This document shows positions 26,938 through 36,693 of a DNA stretch of 64,000 nt, in pieces. The stretch is from Bin80 sp965215475 (GTDB taxonomy: Bacteria > Bacteroidota > Rhodothermia > Rhodothermales > Bin80): contig OZ244061.1 of the NCBI GenBank assembly GCA_965215475.1, positions 2,604,001 to 2,668,000 of the forward strand. Reading direction: 5' to 3'. The stretch's first letter is position 1, and every line of letters starts with the position of its first letter. The position numbers were made by a program, and so were the translations under genes. Below the pieces are notes generated by a model. The model was not told the DNA's origin. It did not search any database and worked only from the letters and a program-made list of their open reading frames with translations.

Positions 26938-29900
26938 TCACCGCAGACTCATCAACTGCCCGACATGCACTGACGATGTGCCGCTGTCCAAAGAGGTCGC
27001 CACCATCCGATATAGATAAACGCCAGCGGGTAGAGCCAAGTCATGGAGTTCAACGGACTGTTTCTTGCCCGATGACAGATTCTTCGCTGGCTTTGTATAG
27101 ACGCGCCGCCCCGTCATATCCATGATGTCAACCTGCACTTGTGCGGGCCATGGCAGATCAAATACGATGCGTGTGGAATGGGTAAACGGATTCGGATAAT
27201 TGGCGTGTACGATGAGCTGTTCAGCAAGCTCGGTCTCTTGCTGTGTATTGACTGACGACACCACCTCTATGTTAAATTTCAGGCGGTCTTGTGCTTGGTT
27301 GGCATCGGTCGCCGTATAGGTGAGTTCAAGAGGAGGTGTGATCTGCGTGGGCGTGCCACGGATGGTGCGTGAGCGTGCCTCATATTGAAGCCCATTAGGA
27401 AGCGGTAAAGGATCAATGGTATAGGCAATCGGGCCATCTCCACCGGTCACCGCAGGCAACACCAGTGGGTCAATCAATTCACCCTGCACATAGGATTGAT
27501 GTTTGACCTGTGCAACAAATGTCATCCGGTACACCTCCAGACTAAATTCTACCGTCACCTCCGCGGCGGTTGCATCCATCACTGTCCAGACAAAGGTCTG
27601 CGCGGGGGTGACGCTTGTGGGGGTGCCACGAATGGTGCGCGCAGTTTTATCATAGGACAGTCCCTCGGGGAGTGTTTCGGGAGAGAGCGTATAGGTATAG
27701 GGTCTCATGCCCCCAAGGGCGAAGGGAAGCGCCAGATCTCTGATCGCAAGGCCCACTGGATAACGCTGCGCTGTGATCGCACTGGTAAACGACAGCATCG
27801 TTGATGCAGAAGAGGTGCTCGCTGTGGCCACATTTGACGCTGCACCTGTGCCTACTGAGTTAATGGCACTGACCCGGTAATGCCGCGTGGTACCTGCCGA
27901 GAGTCCCGTGTGAGCATAGCTGGTCGTCGTGGATCCAGTATTGGCCTGCTGATTGGTCCAGTTTGACGTGCCATTGGGAGAGACTTCAATCTGATAGCCA
28001 GTAATATCTGCACCGCCGGTATTGGTTGGAGCGGTCCATGACAGATTGATGGTCGTTGGCCCAGCGGCCGTGGCCGTCAATCCCGTCGGCGCCGCCGGCG
28101 CTGTGGCCGTTGGTGTACTGGTCGTCGCTGTGGCCACATTGGACGCTGCACCTGTGCCTACTGAGTTAATGGCACTGACCCGGTAATGCCGCGTGGTACC
28201 TGCCGAGAGTCCTGTGTGAGCATAGGTGGTCGCAGTGGTATTGGCCTGCTGATTGGTCCAGTTTGACGTGCCATTGGGAGAGACTTCAATTCGATAGCCG
28301 GTAATTGCTGCACCGCCGGTATTGGTCGGGGCGGTCCACGACAGATTGATGGTGGTTGGTCCAGCGGCCGTAGCGGTCAATCCCGTCGGCGCCGCCGGTG
28401 CTGTGGCCGTTGGTGTACTGGTCGTCGCTGTGGCCACATTGGACGCTGCACCTGTGCCTACTGAGTTAATGGCACTGACCCGGTAATGCCGCGTGGTACC
28501 TGCCGAGAGTCCCGTGTGCGAATAGCTGGTCGTCGTGGACCCAGTATTGGCCTGCTGATTGGTCCAGTTTGACGTGCCATTGGGAGAGACTTCAATTCGA
28601 TAGCCGGTAATTGCTGCACCGCCGGTATTGGTCGGGGCCGTCCACGACAGAGTGATGGTGGTTGGCCCGTCTGCCGTAGCGGTCAATCCCGTCGGCGCCG
28701 CCGGCGCTGTGGCCGTTGGTGTACTGGTCGTCGCTGTGGCCACATTGGACGCTGCACCTGTACCTGCTGAGTTAATGGCACTGACCCGGTAATACCGCGT
28801 GGTACCTGCCGAGAGTCCCGTGTGAGCATAGCTGGTCGTCGTGGACCCAGTATTGGCCTGCTGATTGGTCCAGTTTGACGTGCCATTGGGCGAGACTTCA
28901 ATCTGATAGCCAGTAATATCTGCACCGCCGGTATTGGTTGGAGCGGTCCATGACAGATTGATCGTGGTTTGCCCAGCGGCCGTAGCGGTCAATCCCGTCG
29001 GCGCCGCCGGTGCTGTGGCCGTTGGTGTACTGGTCGTTGCACTGGCCACATTGGACGCTGCACCTGTGCCTACTGAGTTAATGGCACTGACCCGGTAATG
29101 CCGCGTGGTACCTGCCGAGAGTCCCGTGTGAGCATAGCTGGTCGTCGTGGACCCAGTATTGGCCTGCTGATTGGTCCAGTTTGACGTGCCATTGGGCGAG
29201 ACTTCAATCTGATAGCCAGTAATATCTGCACCGCCGGTATTGGTTGGAGCGGTCCATGACAGATTGATCGTGGTTTGCCCAGCGGCCGTAGCGGTCAATC
29301 CCGTCGGCGCCGCCGGCGCTGTGGCCGTTGGTGTACTGGTCGTCGCACTGGCCACATTTGACGCTGCACCTGTCCCTACAAAGTTGATCGCACTGACCCG
29401 GTAATGCCGCGTGGTACCTGCCGAGAGTCCCGTGTGCGAATAGCTGGTCGTCGTGGATCCAGTATTGGCCTGCTGATTGGTCCAGTTTGATGTGCCATTG
29501 GGAGAGACTTCAATTCGATAGCCGGTAATGGATGCACCACCGGTATTGGTCGGAGCGGTCCATCTCAGATTGATCGTGGTTTGCCCAGCGGCCGTAGCGG
29601 TCAATCCGGTCGGCGCCGCCGGCCGCGTGGCGCCATCGGTGGTCGCTGTGGCCACATTGGACGCTGCACCTGTCCCTACTGAGTTAATGGCACTGACCCG
29701 GTAATGCCGCGTGGTACCTGCCGAGAGTCCCGTGTGAGCATAGGTGGTCGTCGTGGATCCAGTATTGGCCTGCTGATTGGTCCAGTTTGATGTGCCATTG
29801 GGAGAGACTTCAATTCGATAGCCGGTAATTGCTGCACCGCCGGTATTGGTCGGAGCGGTCCATCTCAGATTGATCGTGGTTTGCCCAGCGGCCGTAGCGG

Positions 29901-32094
29901 TCAATCCGGTCGGCGCCGCCGGCCGCGTGGCCGTTGGCGTACTGGTCGTCGCACTGGCCACATTGGACGCTGCACCTGTACCTACTGAGTTAATGGCACT
30001 GACCCGGTAATGCCGCGTGGTACCTGCCGAGAGTCCCGTATGGGAATAGGTGGTCGTCGTGGATCTCGTATTTACCTGCTGATTGGTCCAGTTTGATGTG
30101 CCATTGGGAGAGACTTCAATTCGATAGCCGGTAATTGCTGCACCGCCGGTATTGGTTGGAGCCGCCCACGATAGATTGATCGTGGTTGGCCCAGCGGCCG
30201 TAGCGGTCAATCCGGTCGGTGCAGCCGGCGGCGCGGCATCGGTGGTGGCATCGTCCACATTCGACGCTGCACCTGTGCCTGCTGAGTTGATCGCACTGAC
30301 CCGGTAATGCCGCGTCTCGCCTGCCGAGAGTCCTGTGTGCGAATAGCTGGTCGACGTCAATCCAGTATTGGCCTGCAGATTGGTCCAGTTTGAAGTCCCG
30401 TTGGGCGAGACTTCAATCTTATAGCCCTCAATCGCTGCGCCGCCGGTATTGGTTGGGGCCGTCCACGATAGATTGATCGTGGTTTGTCCATCGGCCGTGG
30501 CCCTCAATCCAGTCGGTACACCCGGCGGCGCGGCATCGGTGGTGGCATCGTCCACATTCGACGCTGCACCTGTGCCTGCTGAGTTGATCGCACTGACCCG
30601 GTAATGCCGCGTCTCGCCTGCCGAGAGTCCTGTGTGCGAATAGCTGGTCGACGTCAATCCAGTATTGGCCTGCAGATTGGTCCAGTTTGAAGTCCCGTTG
30701 GGCGAGACTTCAATGCGATACCCTGTAATGGATGCGCCGCCGGTATTGGTCGGAGCCGTCCATCTCAGATTGATCGTGGTTTGCCCCGATGCCGTCGCCG
30801 TCAGTGAAGTGGGGGCTGCCGGGGCGGTGGCGGCATCGGTGGTGGCTGAGACATACGCTGAACGTGTTCCTTTTAAATTCCGTACAACTACCTGAATAGC
30901 GTATGAGGTGGATGGCGTTAGTCCAGTGGCCATGTAACTTGTGACCGTAGGTTCAACCGTCGTTGAAACAGCAACTTCGCCATTATCACTTCTAACAATA
31001 TTAATCTCGTATAGCGTGATCGGCGAGCCCCCATCATCGGTTGGGGGTCCCCATGAGAGACTGATCGTGGTCGGCCCGGTCCCCGTCGCTGAAAGTGATG
31101 TAGGGTTACCTGGCCGCGTCGCCTCATCGGTGGTGGTGCCACTGGGGGTGTCTATCCCATCGCTGAAGCCTTCCTTATTGCGCGCAGTGACTCGATAATA
31201 TCTCGTGGTTCCTGGATCAAGACCCACATGTGAGACGCTGGTTTTAGTCGTTCGATTCACCACGGCTGTCCACGGTTGACTGCCATCTTTGGACCAAAAT
31301 ACATTATAGTCAACCGGTGCGCCGCCAGTTTCCACAGGGGCCGTCCAGGAAATATTGATGGTGGTGCGCCCAACCGCAGTTGCTGTCAAATTCGTCGGAT
31401 CATCAGGGGGAGTGGCCGCCTTCGTGGTGATCTTCCCAACCCCATTATAAGCACTAGTTGACTCAAATTTATTTTGCGCAGATATATTCACTTGGTGCTC
31501 CTTGGCGGCCTTAAGTCCAGTGATGGTGAAAACCCTAGTGGAGGCAGCCACACTTGTCTCAAAGACTTGTTTTACAGGGTTTAGTTCCCAAGCTTTTACC
31601 AAATACCCCGTGATCGGCGAGCCCCCATTATCCGTCGGGGCCGTCCATGAAACCGAGATCTTGGACGGGCTGGGCGCCGAAATGTTCGTAATCGTGGGAG
31701 CCCCTGCCCAGGCTCTGTCGGTGGTGCCTTCGGCGGCATCCGACCAAGGCCCCCAACCGTCCGAATCCCGATTACGCACCCGGTAACGGCGCGTGGTGTT
31801 GGGACGAAGTAATCTAGTTGTAAAAGTGGTTGGAATGGTAGGGACATTTTCTGCTTTGTATTCATCAACATAATAATTTTGTGGTGCGTTAAGAAAGATT
31901 TGCAATTGAACCCCAGTGATGGCTTTATTCCCACTGGGTTGGGGTCTCCAAGAAATAGTCAGACTCGATCGTCTATCCGCCGCCGTGGTTCCACCGGGCG
32001 CGACTCTCACGTTGGTCGGTTTACCAGGGCGTCGTTGATCTGGAGATGTCGTTTCAGGGGAGTACGTCAGATCAGATAACGGATGGATGTTCAA
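26938..32094 (-). CDS. Giant FN3-repeat surface protein A with T9SS sorting domain (body; out of frame with its signal peptide)
   Basis: 1718 residues from a TTG assigned only by reading frame; no plausible ATG or ribosome site exists there. About 14 fibronectin type III domains (TTINLSWTAPTNTGG core) are followed by two putative-Ig (He_PIG) domains and a C-terminal T9SS type A sorting domain (HANYPNPF near the start, TGRRVY, PAGVYLYRM). The frame is open upstream to 32226 and crosses a C10 tract (32180-32189 on plus as G10). On the far side, an ORF in another frame supplies a signal peptide. The true gene is most likely 26938-32396, expressed when the tract is C11 or C8. Predicted role: exported, cell-surface-attached adhesin or matrix protein. 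Confidence 0.85.
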   Translation of the reverse strand: MNIHPLSDLTYSPETTSPDQRRPGKPTNVRVAPGGTTAADRRSSLTISWRPQPSGNKAITGVQLQIFLNAPQNYYVDEYKAENVPTIPTTFTTRLLRPNTTRRYRVRNRDSDGWGPWSDAAEGTTDRAWAGAPTITNISAPSPSKISVSWTAPTDNGGSPITGYLVKAWELNPVKQVFETSVAASTRVFTITGLKAAKEHQVNISAQNKFESTSAYNGVGKITTKAATPPDDPTNLTATAVGRTTINISWTAPVETGGAPVDYNVFWSKDGSQPWTAVVNRTTKTSVSHVGLDPGTTRYYRVTARNKEGFSDGIDTPSGTTTDEATRPGNPTSLSATGTGPTTISLSWGPPTDDGGSPITLYEINIVRSDNGEVAVSTTVEPTVTSYMATGLTPSTSYAIQVVVRNLKGTRSAYVSATTDAATAPAAPTSLTATASGQTTINLRWTAPTNTGGASITGYRIEVSPNGTSNWTNLQANTGLTSTSYSHTGLSAGETRHYRVSAINSAGTGAASNVDDATTDAAPPGVPTGLRATADGQTTINLSWTAPTNTGGAAIEGYKIEVSPNGTSNWTNLQANTGLTSTSYSHTGLSAGETRHYRVSAINSAGTGAASNVDDATTDAAPPAAPTGLTATAAGPTTINLSWAAPTNTGGAAITGYRIEVSPNGTSNWTNQQVNTRSTTTTYSHTGLSAGTTRHYRVSAINSVGTGAASNVASATTSTPTATRPAAPTGLTATAAGQTTINLRWTAPTNTGGAAITGYRIEVSPNGTSNWTNQQANTGSTTTTYAHTGLSAGTTRHYRVSAINSVGTGAASNVATATTDGATRPAAPTGLTATAAGQTTINLRWTAPTNTGGASITGYRIEVSPNGTSNWTNQQANTGSTTTSYSHTGLSAGTTRHYRVSAINFVGTGAASNVASATTSTPTATAPAAPTGLTATAAGQTTINLSWTAPTNTGGADITGYQIEVSPNGTSNWTNQQANTGSTTTSYAHTGLSAGTTRHYRVSAINSVGTGAASNVASATTSTPTATAPAAPTGLTATAAGQTTINLSWTAPTNTGGADITGYQIEVSPNGTSNWTNQQANTGSTTTSYAHTGLSAGTTRYYRVSAINSAGTGAASNVATATTSTPTATAPAAPTGLTATADGPTTITLSWTAPTNTGGAAITGYRIEVSPNGTSNWTNQQANTGSTTTSYSHTGLSAGTTRHYRVSAINSVGTGAASNVATATTSTPTATAPAAPTGLTATAAGPTTINLSWTAPTNTGGAAITGYRIEVSPNGTSNWTNQQANTTATTYAHTGLSAGTTRHYRVSAINSVGTGAASNVATATTSTPTATAPAAPTGLTATAAGPTTINLSWTAPTNTGGADITGYQIEVSPNGTSNWTNQQANTGSTTTSYAHTGLSAGTTRHYRVSAINSVGTGAASNVATASTSSASTMLSFTSAITAQRYPVGLAIRDLALPFALGGMRPYTYTLSPETLPEGLSYDKTARTIRGTPTSVTPAQTFVWTVMDATAAEVTVEFSLEVYRMTFVAQVKHQSYVQGELIDPLVLPAVTGGDGPIAYTIDPLPLPNGLQYEARSRTIRGTPTQITPPLELTYTATDANQAQDRLKFNIEVVSSVNTQQETELAEQLIVHANYPNPFTHSTRIVFDLPWPAQVQVDIMDMTGRRVYTKPAKNLSSGKKQSVELHDLALPAGVYLYRMVATSLDSGTSSVHVGQLMSLR
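27825..30850 (-). repeat. Tandem ~300/306-bp FN3-coding repeats
   Basis: Near-identical units start about 27825, 28131, 28431, 28737, 29043, 29349, 29649, 29955, 30247 and 30547, spaced 300 or 306 bp (one shorter). The same blocks (for example GTTAATGGCACTGACCCGGT) recur in each. All spacings checked are multiples of three within reading error, so recombination would change domain number without breaking the frame. Confidence 0.9.
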
Positions 32095-32396
32095 AGAAGT
32101 GGATTCGCCACGGAAAGGGATTTCTTGCTCACCCTGACGTGGTAACTCTGATGTATGATCACCGACTGACTCAAAAAATGGGGGGGGGGATTTTGTGGGC
32201 TCACCAAAGATATCAATGAAGCGCTTTCATGGCGATCATCACTTGAACCATCTACAAGGAAAGATGGCTCGCCGAGCTGCCAACCAGACACGCCAGATTC
32301 TGTAGGACTGAGGGATGGATGGTCTAAAAACCATGCGTGACCCCCAGCATCCGCGGCGGTCAAACCAAAGAAGAGAGATAGAACAATAACCAACAT
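32091..32396 (-). CDS. Signal-peptide ORF of FN3 protein A (5' part of a split gene)
   Basis: Starts with ATG at 32394-32396: MLVIVLSLFFGLTAADA is a clear Sec signal peptide with AxA cleavage. About 55 residues later it reads SPQNPPP and enters the C10 tract; beyond it the frame gives an unrelated sequence ending at TGA 32091-32093. In the body frame the same DNA reads ESVGDHTSELPRQGEQEI and continues into the FN3 domains. With one added C the junction becomes NPPPPFFESVGD. I read this as the 5' exon-like part of FN3 gene A, not an independent gene. Confidence 0.75.
   Translation of the reverse strand: MLVIVLSLFFGLTAADAGGHAWFLDHPSLSPTESGVSGWQLGEPSFLVDGSSDDRHESASLISLVSPQNPPPHFLSQSVIIHQSYHVRVSKKSLSVANPLL
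32180..32189 (-). repeat. C10 homopolymer at the frame junction of FN3 gene A
   Basis: Ten G on the plus strand (C10 in the coding strand), preceded by AAT and followed by ATTTTTTGAG. Signal-peptide frame and body frame differ by one base here; n = 8 or 11 would fuse them. Confidence 0.9.
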
Positions 32397-32803
32397 GAGT
32401 TCAGTCAGAAAATTTATTTATGATCAAATATACCATCTAAAAACTTCTTTTGTTCTAAAAGTCACCAAGATAACACGATGGTCAAAGATCAGTTGATCTG
32501 AAGTTACCAATGAGTACTGTGATCTGCGTTTGTAATGCGTTATGACATGGACAATCCTTAAATGAACGCATAAATAAAATACGCCAAAACCACTGTGGAA
32601 AAAGAAACGGTTCTATCACTTTTTGTGTGGAAACGATTGATTTTGGTTGCACCAAATTTATTTTGTCATACACGACACATTTATAGAATCCTTGTTGCTT
32701 CACTCACTAAATTAGGATCTCGCTGGTCTATTACAATGTGGAAATAGATATGAGGCTACATCCACTAAATGTTGATGTATAGAGTCTACAATGCATGATT
32801 TAT
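32397..32803. other. Upstream region of FN3 gene A
   Basis: 407 bp of AT-rich DNA before the IS at 32804. It should carry the minus-strand promoter of FN3 gene A. No gene or clear motif recognised. Confidence 0.45.
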
Positions 32804-32819
32804 CAGCAATTCCCACTAA
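32804..32819 (+). repeat. 16-bp terminal inverted repeat, left
   Basis: CAGCAATTCCCACTAA, the exact reverse complement of 34522-34537. Confidence 0.6.
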
Positions 32820-33049
32820 GTTTAAAACTTCCCACCATAGCGCACTTTGGGGCCTATTCCGAATCGTTAGTTTCGTAAACTATTTTGCTGAATTTTCGTC
32901 AGAAGAGCACATTTTGGACGTTATTACGACTCATCTGATCAAATAGGCATTTATTTGAGGACAATGGCTCTTCATGCGAGGCTGGGTAATTATTCTGCGG
33001 CTCATTTGTGTGTTCGTTATGATTGATTCCATCATTTCACTTATCATCA

Positions 33050-34319
33050 ATGAAACGGAAGTCACGCAAGTATTTTCACAAGAAACATTTGATTCACACC
33101 GTCCATAGCTGTTTTGAGCAGATTGAGGATACGAACGCGTCACGGGGATTTACACTGGTGGATTACCTGATGTCGGGGTTTGCGCATTTGAAGTGTGCTT
33201 GAATTTGATCAAAAGATTCGCAATGGCTCTCCTGCGATCATCGCCAACATGAAGCGTCTGTGAACCATATGCCCAGTGATTCGGGTATGCGCAAGCGTCT
33301 TGATGAAGTGGATGATCCATTTAATTTGCGTGGTGTGATCTTTGCTCAATTGCAACGGGGAAAGATTCTGGAGAGGTTTCGGTCTATTGAGAATCATGTA
33401 CTGCTTGCCATAGACGGAACCGGCATGTTTTCATCCAAGTCGGTCCACTGCCAGCATTGCTGTGAAAAGCAGCATCGCAATGGAACGAAGACCTATTTTC
33501 ATCACATGCTATGTGTTGCATTGGTTCATCCGTTCAAAAAGATCGTGATTCCTCTGATGCCCGAGGCGATCATCAAGAGCGATGGTGCCACAAAAAACGA
33601 CTCTGAGCGCAGTGCATGCAAGCGATTCTTGGGTGGCGAGAACACCCTCAACGATTGTCGTCCAAGATGGACTCTTTTCCAATGCACCCTATCTTCGGCT
33701 TTTAGGATATCTTAATTTAAGATATATCCGAAGCCGGGAGATCATACGTTCGTTCATGTTTAACTATATTGATCGCAGTGACCAGACCCAAGAGGTGGTG
33801 ATGGAGGTTGAAGGAATTCAGTATCGTTTTCGCTATCACAACGACGCCAACGCATCCAATCGGCGGGTCAATTTTTTAGAGGTATATGAAACCAGACCGG
33901 GGACCAAGAAGCACTCTAAACCCAGAACAACGCACTTTTCTTGGGTGACCGATTTACCGCTTGATGAGACGAATCTCATGAAGATCATGAGAGCGGGCCG
34001 GTCACGGTGGAGAATTGAAAATGAAACCATCAATACCCTCAAGAATCAGGGCTACAATTTTGAGCATAATTATGGACACGGTTACAAGCATTTGTCCACG
34101 GTCTTTGCCTGCCTGATGATGCTGGCCTTTTTGGTGGATCAGGTCGAACAACTCTGTGATGTGTTGTTCCAAGATGCCTTGGAGAGCATGGGGCGACTCA
34201 AGTATCTAAGAGAGCACGTGCGAAGCCTGTTCCGGGAGTTTGTTTTAGAGAGCTGGGAGTTTCTATACCTGGGGATAGCGGAGGGATTTAGGGTCACCGT
34301 AGAAATTGATTCATCGTAG
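33050..34319 (+). pseudogene. DDE transposase (IS4-like), broken by several frameshifts
   Basis: Begins MKRKSRKYFHKKHL at 33050 and runs through at least three frame changes: near 33200 (after GFAHLKCA the protein continues LEFDQKIRNGS in another frame), near 33257, and near 33645. Homologous parts include LLAIDGTGMFSSKSVHC (first catalytic Asp region), KNDSERSACKRFL, VVQDGLFSNAP (second Asp) and the C-terminal RSRWRIENETINTLKNQGY (Glu motif) with HNYGHGYKHL. All three catalytic regions are recognisable but in different frames, so no full transposase can be made. The exact IS family is unresolved. Confidence 0.8.
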
Positions 34320-34383
34320 CGGAAACCAGAGCCGTAGGGGCAGAACGTGAACCCCTGATTATAGGAGGGGCTGGGCGTGGTGT

Positions 34384-34572
34384 GTCCAGTCGTCAGAACG
34401 TACAGAAAAAAGGATCAGAAAACGTCCGATTGATGCAGGAATTGATCCTAAAAAACAAGTAAAACCCGCCAGATTTGCAGAAGATGTACCTGAAATACTA
34501 GATCAACTAAATTCTATGCCGTTAGTGGGAATTGCTGGGAGTGTACCAAAGTTAGGAGACATCCATAAATAA
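34384..34572 (+). pseudogene. Coding-like fragment of an unknown gene
   Basis: Reads ...RPIDAGIDPKKQVKPARFA, then EILDQLNSMPLVGIAGSVPK and ends GDIHK-TAA. Strong protein character but no start, and it is wedged between two insertion elements. It shares the 'LVG' DNA segment TTAGTGGGA with the fragment at 25524-25690. Family unknown. Confidence 0.3.
34522..34537 (-). repeat. 16-bp terminal inverted repeat, right
   Basis: TTAGTGGGAATTGCTG, the exact complement of 32804-32819. Confidence 0.6.
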
Positions 34573-34581
34573 ATATCTCAT

Positions 34582-34643
34582 TTAATGTCATTATTCAAGT
34601 ATATATAATGACGGCGTAACTCTACGTTTTATACTCAATTAAG
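34582..34643 (+). repeat. Dispersed ~60-bp repeat with internal hairpin, copy 2
   Basis: Counterpart of 25656-25713. It lies just inside the left end of the ISAzo13 element, which suggests that the other copy is also ISAzo13-derived. Confidence 0.5.
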
Positions 34644-34777
34644 GCAAATTTGTCTCCACTCTCTCGTTTGGATTTATAGTTTCCGTGATTGGTGCTGAAG
34701 TACACGAAAACCTGCTTTATTCACAGAGAATCGCCATCTTTTCATTCTATTATTTTTGATGGAATGAAATAATTGTA

Positions 34778-36593
34778 ATGAGCGTGCGTGCGAATCTTGT
34801 TGACTCTGCATTTGAATTTGAGTTGGTTGGATCAAGATATAGTTATGATTGTATGTATTACGATATAATATATACTAATTATTTTATAAAAATCCATGAG
34901 ACCCGTTCAATTCACGAGCAATTCACTCACCAAAACCCTCCAGCCGTGGCTACGCTGCCGGAGTTATCTTCGGCGCTCGGCGGTTGTTCTTCCAGCACCG
35001 TCTATCGCAAACTCAAGCAGTTGGACGATCTTGTCAGTTACTCGCATCGTGGAAAATACTATGCGCTGCTTGAGTGTGCAGAGTTTGACGCAAATGGTCT
35101 GTGGTTTTACCAGGACATTTGTTTTTCTCGGCATGGCACACTTCGCCACTGTGCTCAGGCGTTTGTGGAGGCTTCCTACCGTCCCCGTGAACTCAATGCA
35201 TTGCTCAGGGTCCGTACGATGGATATTCTTGCTGAGCTGGTCCGAAAGCAACAGTTGACGCGCATCCGCTTTGAGGGGCGAAGTATTTACGGTTCTGTAG
35301 ATTCTGCAAAGCAAAAGCAACAGATGGGCGCACGTCGGATCCAGCAGCAGGCCACGACCATGCTTGCTTTCATGGAGACGGACTCCCTCCCCTTGGTCGA
35401 GATGGCTCTGTTTTTCAGTGTACTCCATGAAAAACATCGGCGGCTGTTTGCAGGATTGTTGTCTTTATGTTTGGGGCAGGGGGGAGATCAACGGGTGGCA
35501 GCCCTGCTTGGTCTAAACCGGAAAACGATTCGAAGGGGGCGGCGAGAATTGAGTTTGGGGAAGGTTGATCTTCATCGAATTCGTAAGCCAGGGGGCGGGC
35601 GTCCTTCGATTCAAAAAAAACCCTTGGATAGAAAAGCAACTTCTTGAAATGGTCCAACTGGAAACGGCTGGGAGCCCCATGGGAGGGGTCTTTTGGATCC
35701 GCTGATCTCTGGGTACCTTGGCCAAGGAGTTTCTGAAGAAGCACGGAATCAAACTCTCTCCCACCACGATCGGCAAATTGCTTCGCCGGTTGAAATACTC
35801 TCCGCGGAAGAACCGGAAATGTCTCAGTTGAGTCTCCCCATCCGGACGGGATCGGCAATTCAAGCGAATTGAAGCGTTGACGAAGCAATGTCACGCCGAA
35901 GAGATCGGAATCATCCGTGTCGATACGAAAAAGAAAGAACTCATTGGATGGTTTGCTGCTTCTGGGAAGATCTGGTGCCAAGCCCCCATCAAAGTAAAGG
36001 ATCACGACTTCCTCTCCGATGCTGCGTTCAAGGCCGTGCCGTATGGGATCTTTGACCTGTCTAAAAACCGTGGAACGGTTTGTGTCGGAGACTCCAGCGA
36101 CACCCCGGAATTTGCCGTGGATTGTATTGTATACTGGTTCAAAACCGAAGGAAGGCATCTCTATCCCAAGGCTAAGAGACTCGTCATTCTGGCCGATTGT
36201 GGGGGATCCAACAGTAACCGGGCACGGGCATGGAAGTACTACTTGCAAACCAAACTGTGTGATCCGTATCAAGTACAGGTGACCATTGCTCATTACCCCA
36301 GTGGAGCCAGCAAATGGAATCCTATTGAACATCGACTCTTCGGCCCGATCCGTATCAACTTGTCGGGGCGCCCCCTAGACTCTGAGGAGACGTTCATGAA
36401 GTATCTTTCGACGACAACCAACAAGTCTGGCTTGCAAGTGACCGCGGCCAAGATGACGAAACCATACCAAAAGGGCATCAAAATTACCAACGAACAGATG
36501 GAAGGGATCAATGTAACGTACAATGAGGTAAACCCTCAATGGAATTACGATATCCATCCACATCACGACCCTTCCCAGATTCAGATGGATTGA
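34778..36593 (+). pseudogene. ISAzo13 transposase fused behind a winged-helix segment, broken
   Basis: Three pieces. 34778-35647: a winged-helix-like segment (LSSALGGCSSSTVYRKLKQL...LWFYQDICFSRHGTLRHC) in the same frame as the transposase N-terminus (LLGLNRKTIRRGRRELS...RIRKPGGGRPS). After a frameshift near 35630 the protein continues PWIEKQLLEMVQLETAGSP, interrupted by TGA at about 35701 and 35831. 35877-36593: the catalytic part with VDTKKKELIG, ILADCGGSNSNRARAWKYY and SKWNPIEHRLF, the DDE motifs typical of ISAzo13. Both internal stops are TGA where the family has ordinary residues. Normal genes here use TGA as stop, so decay is more likely than recoding. Confidence 0.85.
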
Positions 36594-36641
36594 TTACCCA
36601 AAACTGTGCATGAAATGGGAAAGTTGTTTTTGGATGCCTCC

Positions 36642-36687
36642 TTAGTGGGAGTTCTTGCTAAATGATATGGGATTCTCGGACGGATAC
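36642..36687 (+). repeat. Dispersed repeat copy 2 (TTAGTGGGA...GGATAC)
   Basis: Matches 25607-25652 (minus). It directly abuts the right end of ISAzo13 and the dipeptidase gene. In another frame it encodes YGILGRI, as in the fragment at 25524-25690. Confidence 0.55.
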
Positions 36688-36693
36688 GAAATA

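Larger units (their letters stand above)
32804..34537 (+). mobile_element. Degraded IS with 16-bp terminal inverted repeats
   Basis: A perfect 16-bp inverted pair, CAGCAATTCCCACTAA (32804-32819) and its complement (34522-34537), encloses a broken DDE transposase. The 1.73-kb size suits an IS of the IS4-like type. The right repeat lies within a coding-like fragment (34384-34572), so the exact boundary is uncertain; no target duplication was identified. Confidence 0.45.
34554..36642 (+). mobile_element. ISAzo13-family insertion sequence, inactivated
   Basis: Ends AGGAGACATCC (34554-34564) and GGATGCCTCCT (36632-36642) are inverted repeats matching at 10 of 11 positions and enclose the ISAzo13 transposase remains. 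Length is about 2.1 kb. A second copy of its left end is at 26543-26565, and a similar right end appears near 56290-56330. Confidence 0.6.

Noticed and set aside
27825..30850. CRISPR-like repeat array
   Set aside because: Units are ~300 bp and protein-coding, without short repeats and spacers.
30665..31198. ORFs on the plus strand opposite the FN3 repeats
   Set aside because: Shadow frames created by the repetitive Thr/Ala-rich coding strand.
32482..32703. ORF of 73 codons upstream of FN3 gene A
   Set aside because: AT-rich, no recognisable protein character or start signal.
34778..35900. TGA recoding (alternative code or selenocysteine) in the ISAzo13 transposase
   Set aside because: A frameshift accompanies the TGAs, and intact housekeeping genes in the window use TGA as an ordinary stop.
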